In this document: positions 31,393 through 39,258 of the stretch, piece after piece
How positions within the stretch are numbered: position 1 is the stretch's first letter
How the letters are laid out: each line of letters starts with the position of its first letter
Assembly (NCBI RefSeq): GCF_000732325.1
Contig: NZ_BBIW01000003.1
Location: forward strand, 186,001 to 250,000
Direction: 5' to 3'
Length of the DNA: 64,000 nt
From: Paenibacillus sp. TCA20
GTDB lineage: Bacteria; Bacillota; Bacilli; Paenibacillales; Paenibacillaceae
Translations under genes and position numbers: made by a program
The notes under the pieces: model-generated
Told to the model about the DNA's origin: nothing
Seen by the model: only the letters and a program-made list of their open reading frames with translations
Databases searched by the model: none

Positions 31393-33117
31393 ATGAGTCA
31401 TGATCAAAATGAATTTATCGCGACTGTCGTAGAGCGTAGTAATCTGGGAGATTACACACAGGCTCGTGAGCAATTTAGCTGGGAAGAAGTGAAGAAGCAC
31501 TTTACGTGGTATGAAACAGGCAAAGTAAATATGGCATATGAAGCGATTGATCGTCATGTGGACGAAGGTAATGGGGCACGTACAGCGCTCCTCTACAGTG
31601 ATGCGGTCAGAGAGGAAGCGTACAGCTTCCTGGATCTTAGTGAAGGCTCTAATCGATTTGGTAATGTACTCCGTAAGTACGGAATATCCAAAGGTGATCG
31701 GGTCTTTATTTTTATGCCAAGAAGCCCTGAGCTGTACTTGAGTCTGCTAGGTACATTGAAGGTCGGAGCTATAGTGGGTCCGTTATTTGAAGCCTTCATG
31801 GAAACGGCAGTGAAGGATCGTCTGCTTGATAGTGAAGCGGTAGCACTGATCACCGTTCCGCAGCTGCTGCCGCGTATCAATCGTGACGAACTGCCTCAGC
31901 TGAAGCATATTTTCGTCGTGGGCGGCGGAGCACAGGAGCAAGAGGGCTTTATTGACTACGATGCAGAGATGGCAGCGGCTTCAGATGAGCTGGAGCTGGA
32001 GTGGCTTAGTCTGGAAGACGGTATGATTCTGCACTATACCTCCGGATCGACTGGCAAGCCCAAAGGGGTCTATCACGTTCACAACGCAATGATTCAGCAT
32101 TACTATACAGGGAAGGTCGTCCTGGATTTACGAGAGGATGATATTTATTGGTGTACCGCGGATCCTGGATGGGTGACGGGTACGTCTTATGGTATTTTTG
32201 CGCCTTGGTTGAATGGAGTCACGAACGTGATCAGAGGCGGCAGATTCAGTCCACAGGATTGGTATCAAACGATTGTCAATAATAAAGTTACGGTGTGGTA
32301 CAGTGCTCCTACAGCATTTCGAATGCTGATGAGTGCAGGGGATGAGGTCATTAAGCAATTTGATTTGTCTACTCTGCGTCATGTACTCTCCGTAGGCGAG
32401 CCTTTGAATCCTGAGGTGGTCAGATGGGGAACCAAAGCCTACAATCAGCGCATTCATGATACCTGGTGGATGACGGAGACCGGAGCTCAGCTTATCTGTA
32501 ACTATCCAGGTATGGTGATTAAGCCGGGCTCAATGGGTAAACCGCTCCCGGGTATTGAGGCTGCAATTATTAATGATCAAGGGGAGGAGCTTCCTCCGTA
32601 TTCCATGGGTAATCTGGCAATTAAGACACCGTGGCCTTCCATGATGAGACAGGTGTGGAACAATCAGCCCAAATACGACGAATATTTTCGTATTCCTGGC
32701 TGGTATGTATCCGGGGATTCAGCTTATATGGATGAGGACGGGTATTTTTGGTTCCAAGGCAGAATTGACGATGTCATCAACTCTTCTGGCGAACGAATCG
32801 GTCCTTTTGAAGTAGAGAGCAAGCTCGTAGAGCATCCAGCAGTTGCAGAAGCGGGCGTAATTGGTAAACCGGATCTCGTTCGAGGTGAGATTATTAAGGC
32901 CTTTGTCTCCTTACGAGAAGGCTATGAACCTACACAGGAATTGAAGGACGATATTTACCGTTTTGTAAAAGAGGGCTTATCGGCTCATGCAGCACCTCGC
33001 GAAATAGAGTTTAAGGATAAATTACCGAAGACTCGATCAGGGAAGATTATGCGAAGAGTGCTTAAAGCGTGGGAGCTTGATTTACCTGCTGGCGATTTGT
33101 CCACGATTGAAGATTAG
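31393..33117 (+). CDS. acsA: acetyl-CoA synthetase
   Basis: Activates acetate to acetyl-CoA through acetyl-AMP. YTSGSTGKPKGV is the P-loop, WWMTETGAQLI and YVSGDSAYMDEDGYFWFQGRIDDVI the AMP-binding motifs, and PKTRSGKIMRR near the end carries the catalytic Lys551 that AcuA-type enzymes acetylate. 574 residues, the Bacillus type. CTGAGGAGG before ATG 31393. Divergent from acuA; repressed through the cre site in its leader. Confidence 0.97.
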   Translation: MSHDQNEFIATVVERSNLGDYTQAREQFSWEEVKKHFTWYETGKVNMAYEAIDRHVDEGNGARTALLYSDAVREEAYSFLDLSEGSNRFGNVLRKYGISKGDRVFIFMPRSPELYLSLLGTLKVGAIVGPLFEAFMETAVKDRLLDSEAVALITVPQLLPRINRDELPQLKHIFVVGGGAQEQEGFIDYDAEMAAASDELELEWLSLEDGMILHYTSGSTGKPKGVYHVHNAMIQHYYTGKVVLDLREDDIYWCTADPGWVTGTSYGIFAPWLNGVTNVIRGGRFSPQDWYQTIVNNKVTVWYSAPTAFRMLMSAGDEVIKQFDLSTLRHVLSVGEPLNPEVVRWGTKAYNQRIHDTWWMTETGAQLICNYPGMVIKPGSMGKPLPGIEAAIINDQGEELPPYSMGNLAIKTPWPSMMRQVWNNQPKYDEYFRIPGWYVSGDSAYMDEDGYFWFQGRIDDVINSSGERIGPFEVESKLVEHPAVAEAGVIGKPDLVRGEIIKAFVSLREGYEPTQELKDDIYRFVKEGLSAHAAPREIEFKDKLPKTRSGKIMRRVLKAWELDLPAGDLSTIED

Positions 33118-33170
33118 GATGATCGTCCGTGTTAATATTATGACTTAATCAAAAAACTCGAATATATAAC

Positions 33171-33210
33171 AAAAAGCTAACGTAAGTTTAAGACTTACGT
33201 TAGCTTTTTT
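33171..33210. terminator. bidirectional terminator between acsA and the PBP gene
   Basis: AAAAAGCTAACGTAAGT / ACTTACGTTAGCTTTTTT, 17 paired bases. Confidence 0.95.
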
Positions 33211-33228
33211 TACTTCTATAGCCAATGT

Positions 33229-36200
33229 TTAAGGACTTACTGGTGCTGACGGACTGGATTCTCCAGCCGCGTTAACCGCGGTTACTCTGAATGCACCCTT
33301 GGCTTCCGCATTATTGTAAGTGAATGCCGTGAAACCAGCAGTTCCAACATGCTGGAAAGGCTCCTGCCCCGTTTCACTATAGTAAACATTGAATCCTGTT
33401 ACGCCTTCCTGTTCCGCCCAAGTGATAACAATGCCTTGCTCTGTAATCTGGGCTGAAACGCCGCTAGGGGCTGCAGGCGCACCTGACGCATCGGTATTGC
33501 TGTTCGCTCCAGTGTCACCGTCCGGGTTCGCATCTGGATCGACGACCGTACCTGGAACCTCAATAGGAGTGTCAGGTGTCTCTTCCACTGGAGGAGGAGC
33601 CTGACCGCCGCTGCTGACAATTGCACTAGGTGCTGATTCTCTGCCAGCCACATCGACGGCAACGATGTAGAACTGTACGCTGCTGCCGGCATAGCTGCTA
33701 AATGAAGTCGGATTGCCTGCAAGCACAACTTTACCCTGATTCTGGAACGGACCACCGTTCATGCTCCGATATAGTCTGTATCCGACGACATCGCCAGCTG
33801 CGCTTGGATTAAAGGTGATGACTGCATTTCCGTTGTTCACCGTCATTCTGACATTACCAGGAGCATCTGGATTCGCTCCATCGTCCTTACGAGGGTCAAC
33901 CTCCTTAGGCATGTCTTCATCGGCATCGTCCGGCAAGTAGTAAGATAATGGCTCATGCTCAGCCATAACTTTAAATGCTTCCTGGAGCTGCTTAATCAGC
34001 TCAGAGATTGGACGTTCACGCTTCACGACGGTTTGCTCCTTCAGCATATCTGAAGGTGTCTCGTCTCTAGGAATATAATTCACACCGTTGTAAGTAATGT
34101 ACTTCGATTTAGCGACCGCATCGTCGCTTTCGGTCGGTACATATTTCGTGTTGAAGATATCCGTTACGAATTTGTCGGTAAGTGAAGTCGGGAGCTTACC
34201 GCTGTATGCGGATACCGTCTTGGTTGTAATATTCTCAGGCTTCGTAAAGGTCTTGGTAGGGAACAGGTCAGGCTCAGCCTCGTTGACTTCGTTTAATATT
34301 TTAGCCCAGAGTCTGCGGGCCCGTTCTCTTTCAGCACCTTTAGCGAGTGTGGATAGAGTCTCCTTGTTGTTATAGCCCACCCATACGCCGAGAGTCACAT
34401 CCGGTGTATATCCTTGGAACCATACATCTGCATAGTTCTGCGTCGTTCCTGTCTTGCCGGCAATTTCAATTTCACCATACTTATTGAAATTGTCTCTGAC
34501 GAGCTTACCTGTACCGTCCGAAATAACCGTGCTTAACATGTCTGTCATCAAATAAGCTGTTTCCTTAGAGAAAACTTCCTTCGGTGCTGCTTCATGGGAG
34601 TATACGATGTTCCCTTGTGAATCAACAATTTTCTCAATCATGTAGGCATCATTAAAGACACCATTGTTCGCAATTGCACCATATGCATTCGTCAGCTCTT
34701 CTACGGATACACCGTAAGTGAGACCTCCGAGTACACCGGTAGTTGCATTCGTATAATCTACATCCGTCAAGGTAGTGATACCTAAACTCTTCGCGAAATC
34801 CCAAGCCTTCTGAAGACCCAGCTCTTCATTAAAGATTTTGAGGGCTGGAATGTTAAGAGATTGGTTCAACGCGTATCTTGCTGTCACAAGCCCATTATAA
34901 TTTCCGTTTGAGTTCTTCGGAATATGATAGCCCTTCTGACCATCCTTCAAAATGATCGGCGAATCATCAAGAATGGAGGCTGGTTGTATAATTCCTTCTT
35001 CAAGCGCCGGAAGAAATGCGGCAATCGGCTTCATGGCTGAACCCGGCTGTCTCACCATCTGTGTGGCAAAGTTCAAATTCTCAGTATTAAAATCGCGGCC
35101 TTCGATCATGCCGAGAATTTTTCCGGTCTTGTGATCAATCATCATGGCAGCCGTCTGCTCTAAGCCTTTGCTCTCGTTATACGCTGAGAAGTTGCTATCA
35201 TCCTCGGCGATGGCACGCATCGTCTTATAGACATTTTTATTAATTGTCGTATAGACGCGATATCCGCCGGTACGAAGCTTCTGCAGCGCTTCCTCTGTCA
35301 GCTCACTGTCCGATTTATCCGGAGCTTCTCCTTCAGGATAGAGCACATCTATGAGCACCTTGGCAGCCTGTCTTTCGGTTTCAAGCATAAGGTAAGGATA
35401 CGTATTGTATGCCTTGGCCACTCTTGGTGCAAGCGATGACTTCAGATCAAACGCTAATGCCTCATCATGTTCATCCTGTGTTATCTTGCCCAAAGCAAGC
35501 ATACGTCCGAGCACACGCTCCTGACGCTCAATGGCATTGTCGAAATTGTCCTCATTGAACTCACCTTTACCGTTAAAAGCGGAGTAGGCGGAAGGAAGCT
35601 GAGGCAGACCCGCCAAATAGGCAGCCTGTGCAATGTTCAGATCATTTAGATCGTTCACATTAAAAATACCTTTGGCTGCAGCTTTGATCCCGTATACGTT
35701 GTATCCGCTGGAGCCATTCCCGAAAGGAACCTTATTTAAATAAGCTGTAATGATTTCATCCTTGGTCAAAAACCGTTCTAAACGCAAGGATAGTAAAATT
35801 TCCTTCACTTTCCGATCTTCCGTCTTGTCCAGACTCAGGAAGACCCGTCTTGCCAGCTGCTGAGTTAATGTGCTCCCGCCTGTTTGTACAGGCTCGTTAA
35901 GCACCCTCTCCTTGACAGCTCTAAGAGTACCTGTTATGTCTACGCCTTTATGTTCATAAAAAGTATCATCCTCGATAGAAGTCACTGCATCAAGCACGAT
36001 TTGAGGAATGTCCTCCAGTTCCACAATACGCCGGTCTTCTTCTGTCCTAAGTTGACCGATTGCTGAACCGTCTGCAAAATAAGCAAAACCCGTTAGTGCA
36101 TTCTCACTCACCGCTTGTTCGATTGCAGCTCTGGAGCGGACAGGCTCGTCTTTAACAATGGATGCTATGTAACCTGTAAGTGCACCGCCGACAAACAGGA

Positions 36201-36315
36201 TACCTACGAAAGCAAGAACGACCATCCATTTTACAAAACTACCCAACCTGCTTAAGAATTTTCTTTTGCGGGAAGGCTGCTCATCAGGTTTTTTATCCTT
36301 ATCATCAACCATCAA
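33229..36315 (-). CDS. class A penicillin-binding protein with fibronectin type III tail
   Basis: Bifunctional peptidoglycan synthase. A membrane anchor lies at about 29-51, glycosyltransferase family 51 at about 85-265 (SIEDDTFYEHKGVD with catalytic Glu115; GGSTLTQQLARR) and the transpeptidase at about 385-680, with Ser426 in SAMK, SLN and KTG at 621-623. Two fibronectin type III repeats, about 825-900 and 945-1028, follow an Asp/Pro-rich linker. 1028 residues, so longer than the usual PBP1A. Starts at TTG 36315 or ATG 36312 behind AAAGGAGG. Cell envelope, outer face of the membrane. Confidence 0.94.
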   Translation of the reverse strand: MMVDDKDKKPDEQPSRKRKFLSRLGSFVKWMVVLAFVGILFVGGALTGYIASIVKDEPVRSRAAIEQAVSENALTGFAYFADGSAIGQLRTEEDRRIVELEDIPQIVLDAVTSIEDDTFYEHKGVDITGTLRAVKERVLNEPVQTGGSTLTQQLARRVFLSLDKTEDRKVKEILLSLRLERFLTKDEIITAYLNKVPFGNGSSGYNVYGIKAAAKGIFNVNDLNDLNIAQAAYLAGLPQLPSAYSAFNGKGEFNEDNFDNAIERQERVLGRMLALGKITQDEHDEALAFDLKSSLAPRVAKAYNTYPYLMLETERQAAKVLIDVLYPEGEAPDKSDSELTEEALQKLRTGGYRVYTTINKNVYKTMRAIAEDDSNFSAYNESKGLEQTAAMMIDHKTGKILGMIEGRDFNTENLNFATQMVRQPGSAMKPIAAFLPALEEGIIQPASILDDSPIILKDGQKGYHIPKNSNGNYNGLVTARYALNQSLNIPALKIFNEELGLQKAWDFAKSLGITTLTDVDYTNATTGVLGGLTYGVSVEELTNAYGAIANNGVFNDAYMIEKIVDSQGNIVYSHEAAPKEVFSKETAYLMTDMLSTVISDGTGKLVRDNFNKYGEIEIAGKTGTTQNYADVWFQGYTPDVTLGVWVGYNNKETLSTLAKGAERERARRLWAKILNEVNEAEPDLFPTKTFTKPENITTKTVSAYSGKLPTSLTDKFVTDIFNTKYVPTESDDAVAKSKYITYNGVNYIPRDETPSDMLKEQTVVKRERPISELIKQLQEAFKVMAEHEPLSYYLPDDADEDMPKEVDPRKDDGANPDAPGNVRMTVNNGNAVITFNPSAAGDVVGYRLYRSMNGGPFQNQGKVVLAGNPTSFSSYAGSSVQFYIVAVDVAGRESAPSAIVSSGGQAPPPVEETPDTPIEVPGTVVDPDANPDGDTGANSNTDASGAPAAPSGVSAQITEQGIVITWAEQEGVTGFNVYYSETGQEPFQHVGTAGFTAFTYNNAEAKGAFRVTAVNAAGESSPSAPVSP

Positions 36316-36397
36316 ATGTCTTCCTCCTTTTAACAGGCATTATTATAGCATAAAATCACTCTTTTGAACCCCCGCAAATGGTGGCAAGGGTCGGAAA

Positions 36398-36427
36398 TTG
36401 ACATCCCTTCTCGGAATATGTTATATA
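36398..36427 (+). promoter_or_regulatory. promoter of the tyrS T-box transcript
   Basis: -35 TTGACA (36398-36403), 18-base spacer, -10 TATATA (36422-36427). Confidence 0.75.
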
Positions 36428-36437
36428 TAAAGTCAAA

Positions 36438-36746
36438 ACTTGATACGGAAAAAAGCTGTGAAGGACTCCAGTAGGAGGCGGATAACACATAGTCAGAGAG
36501 CCGGTGGGTGGTGTGAACCGGTATGTGCCGCTTGTCGAATTACCGTCCGGAGCTGTCCAGATGAACAGGAATAGCAGGTTGAAATTACCATGAGCTATTG
36601 CAGGATTAGTCTGGTACCGGGTTGAAATCCCGTTATGTCAATGAAGTGGAAGTGCCTATCTTTTTATTTGTAGAGCAGGCACTTTAATTAGGGTGGTAAC
36701 GCGAGCGCTCCTTCTCGTCCCTTGGGATGAGAAGGAGCTTTTTTGT
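36438..36746 (+). ncRNA. T-box leader (tyrosine)
   Basis: The conserved T-box AGGGTGGTAACGCG is at 36690-36703 and is followed by the terminator GCTCCTTCTCGTCCC / GGATGAGAAGGAGC plus a T run (36707-36746). Upstream, AGAGAG (36495-36500) and GTGAACCGG belong to stem I, and the tyrosine codon TAC at 36541-36543 sits in the specifier context CGAAT-TAC-CG. Uncharged tRNA-Tyr would stabilise the antiterminator and allow tyrS transcription. Confidence 0.95.
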
Positions 36747-36795
36747 GTCCAAATAGATCGAGCAGGATCGAACATATTATAGGAGGTACGTTAGG

Positions 36796-38046
36796 ATGAA
36801 ATGGGAAGAACTCAGCAAGACCCAGCAGGAGGAAGTGAACCGTCAGCTGGATGTGATATCAAGAGGAGTATCCGAAATTGTTCCAGAAGAGGATCTGAAG
36901 CAGAAGATCATGAAATCGGTGGTCAGCGGAGTACCGCTTCAAGTGAAGCTTGGCATGGATCCATCCGCACCTGATTTGCATATTGGCCACACTGTAGTTA
37001 TGCACAAGCTGCGTCAATTCCAGGATCTCGGTCATGAAGTGCAGCTGATCATCGGGGACTTCACAGGCCGGATTGGCGACCCGACAGGGAAATCCGAGAC
37101 ACGGAAGCAATTGAGTGAGGAAGACGTCATACGCAACGCAGAGACATACAAGAAGCAGTTGTTCAAAATATTGGATCCGAACAAAACAAAAGTATACAAC
37201 AACTCCGATTGGCTTGCGCCGATGAACTTCTCTGAAGTCGTGAATCTGGCTGCCAAGGTAACCGTTGCCCGGATGATGGAGCGCGATGATTTCACAAAAC
37301 GTTTCCAGAGCGGCCAGCCAATCAGCATTCATGAATTTTTCTACCCGCTTATGCAAGGAACGGATTCTGTCGTTCTCAAGAGTGATATTGAGCTTGGCGG
37401 AACGGATCAGAAGTTCAATCTATTGATGGGACGTACATTGCAAAAGGAAAATGGAGACGAAGCACAGGCCACCATCATGCTACCGCTTCTGGAAGGTCTG
37501 GACGGGGTTCAGAAGATGAGCAAGAGCCTTGGCAACTACATCGGTATCGATGAGGAGCCAAACGAAATTTACGGTAAATCGATGTCTGTTCCCGATGAGC
37601 TTATGATGAAATACTACACGCTGGCTACCGATCTAAGTGCAGAGGATCTGAAGGCACTGGAGCAAGGTATTGAAGACGGCAGTGTTCATCCGCGCGACGC
37701 GAAGATGAAGCTCGCTTACACCTTTGTTCGTATGTACCACGGAGAAGAAGCGGCTGAAGCAGCTCAGCAGCACTTTGTGACGGTATTCCAGCAGCGCGCA
37801 CTTCCGGACGATATTGCGGAAGTCGTGATTCCGGCCGAATCGCTGGAGAATGGAAATATACGTCTGATCAGCCTGCTTACGACACTTGGATTTGCGGCTT
37901 CTAACGGAGAAGCTAAGCGCAGCATTCAGCAAGGCGCTGTCAAAATTAATGAAGAGAAGTGGGGAGATCCGAATAGTGAGTACACCCCGCAGGATGGCGA
38001 TATCGTACAGGTCGGTAAACGCAAGTTTGCCAAAATCAAGCTGTAA
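36796..38046 (+). CDS. tyrS: tyrosyl-tRNA synthetase (TyrZ-like type)
   Basis: Charges tRNA-Tyr. HIGH is at 62-65 (DLHIGHTVV), KMSKS in LDGVQKMSKSLGNYIG, and an S4 domain lies at the C-terminus (IQQGAVKINEEKW...). The sequence LIIGDFTGRIGDPTGKSETRKQL resembles the TyrZ branch of B. subtilis more than its TyrS. 416 residues. Preceded by a tyrosine T-box. rpsD, another S4-domain gene, converges on it. Confidence 0.96.
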   Translation: MKWEELSKTQQEEVNRQLDVISRGVSEIVPEEDLKQKIMKSVVSGVPLQVKLGMDPSAPDLHIGHTVVMHKLRQFQDLGHEVQLIIGDFTGRIGDPTGKSETRKQLSEEDVIRNAETYKKQLFKILDPNKTKVYNNSDWLAPMNFSEVVNLAAKVTVARMMERDDFTKRFQSGQPISIHEFFYPLMQGTDSVVLKSDIELGGTDQKFNLLMGRTLQKENGDEAQATIMLPLLEGLDGVQKMSKSLGNYIGIDEEPNEIYGKSMSVPDELMMKYYTLATDLSAEDLKALEQGIEDGSVHPRDAKMKLAYTFVRMYHGEEAAEAAQQHFVTVFQQRALPDDIAEVVIPAESLENGNIRLISLLTTLGFAASNGEAKRSIQQGAVKINEEKWGDPNSEYTPQDGDIVQVGKRKFAKIKL

Positions 38047-38078
38047 AGTATTGAGAGCTTCGTTATAAGCTGAATTAG

Positions 38079-38122
38079 AAAAAGAGTGCCTTGAGTCAAA
38101 TGACATGACAGGCACTCTTTTT
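38079..38122. terminator. bidirectional terminator after tyrS
   Basis: AAAAAGAGTGCCT / AGGCACTCTTTTT, 13 paired bases, loop of 18. Confidence 0.85.
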
Positions 38123-38150
38123 CTATGTTCACAGGGAAAAGGAACAACTA

Positions 38151-38180
38151 AAAATCCCTCGAAAGCAAGCTTTCGAGGGA
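38151..38180 (-). terminator. rpsD terminator
   Basis: TCCCTCGAAAGC / GCTTTCGAGGGA with a two-base loop; the A run at 38151-38154 gives the U tract on the minus strand. Confidence 0.85.
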
Positions 38181-38199
38181 TGTGTTCTCCAGTTAAATA

Positions 38200-38799
38200 T
38201 TAACGGTTGTAGAACTCGACGATTTGCTTCTCATCGATATCTTGAGAAAGCTCAGCGCGTTCTGGAAGACGGATGAACTTGCCTTCAAGAGCAGCTTCGT
38301 TGTACTCAAGGTAAGATGGAAGATGTGTACGGTTTTCCAAAGCTTCTTTAATAGAGGAAAGACCGCGGCTTCTTTCACGAAGACCGATTACATCGCCAAT
38401 GCTTACTGCATAAGAAGCGATATCTACTTTTTTACCGTTAACAGTCACATGACCGTGAGCTACCAGCTGACGTGCACCTGCACGAGAGTTGGAGAAACCA
38501 AGACGGTAAACGAGGTTGTCAAGACGGCTTTCCAGCAGGAACATGAAGTTCTCACCGGCAATACCTTGCATTTTTTGTGCTTTTGCAAACAAAGTACGGA
38601 ATTGCTTTTCACCCAAGCCGTACATATGACGCAATTTTTGCTTTTCTTGAAGCTGCATACCGTAGTTGCTGATTTTTCTGCGTTGGTTAGGACCATGTTG
38701 ACCCGGAGGGAAGTTGCGTTTCAGTTCTTTACCAGTTCCGCTCAGGGAAATGCCGAGACGGCGACTCAATTTAAATTTAGGACCAGTGTAACGTGCCAT
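38200..38799 (-). CDS. rpsD: 30S ribosomal protein S4
   Basis: Primary 16S rRNA-binding protein of the 30S body, and translational repressor of its own mRNA in Bacillus. [57 protein letters not shown] and the S4 domain [35 protein letters not shown] identify it. 199 residues from ATG 38799 with AAAAGGAG upstream. Monocistronic with a leader of about 190 bases, as in B. subtilis where rpsD stands apart from the big ribosomal operons. Confidence 0.98.
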   Translation of the reverse strand: MARYTGPKFKLSRRLGISLSGTGKELKRNFPPGQHGPNQRRKISNYGMQLQEKQKLRHMYGLGEKQFRTLFAKAQKMQGIAGENFMFLLESRLDNLVYRLGFSNSRAGARQLVAHGHVTVNGKKVDIASYAVSIGDVIGLRERSRGLSSIKEALENRTHLPSYLEYNEAALEGKFIRLPERAELSQDIDEKQIVEFYNR

Positions 38800-38993
38800 T
38801 GTTATAGTAACTCCTTTTATAATAAATTTCATATGATGGGGCTCTATTTGCGCCGCTCATTGTATCGCAAGCCTTATAAGGCAATACATTCTGATCCAGA
38901 GAGTTCAGCCGCTGTCCGGGTCAGCTACAATAAGCTGTGAGGGTGACACAACGTTACGCCCAAATTTAAAGACCATATCGGTCTCATTCAACA
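38800..38993 (-). promoter_or_regulatory. rpsD 5' leader, candidate S4-binding autoregulatory RNA
   Basis: The promoter at 39000-39027 implies an untranslated leader of about 190 bases containing an AGACC/GGTCT hairpin at 38970-38984 and several GC-rich segments. Firmicute rpsD leaders are known to fold into an S4-binding pseudoknot; that this one does so is inference, as I could not fold it fully. Confidence 0.5.
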
Positions 38994-38999
38994 ATATAT

Positions 39000-39027
39000 A
39001 TTATATTAAATGTACTAGTGAAGTCAA
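39000..39027 (-). promoter_or_regulatory. rpsD promoter
   Basis: Reading the minus strand: -35 TTGACT (39027-39022), 16-base spacer, perfect -10 TATAAT (39005-39000). Confidence 0.8.
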
Positions 39028-39075
39028 GAAGATGTGGTTATGAAGCTAAGAAAAAGGAGAATCCATATTTTGTCT

Positions 39076-39120
39076 AAAATTGTCGATAGGACTTATGACC
39101 TAAAAAGATAGGACAATTTT
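39076..39120. other. inverted repeat upstream of the GGDEF gene
   Basis: AAAATTGTC (39076-39084) and GACAATTTT (39112-39120) are exact reverse complements, with TAGG/CCTA paired inside. It lies 140 bases before the start codon, between divergent genes; operator or leader structure. Confidence 0.45.
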
Positions 39121-39258
39121 CTCTTAAACTCCGTGCAAATTGCGACGAAAGAGGGTAAAATAGATTTGTATCTTAATTTTAAACATTCGTGTACATTAAT
39201 AAAATGCTGGTTAGCTATTCTTGGTTTGAACTGAAAGGTGCAAAGGAGTGCCGCTTTT

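Noticed and set aside
38224..38940. Long open frame of 238 codons opposite rpsD
   Set aside because: It is the antisense shadow of a highly conserved ribosomal gene and has Cys/Phe-rich, unnatural composition.
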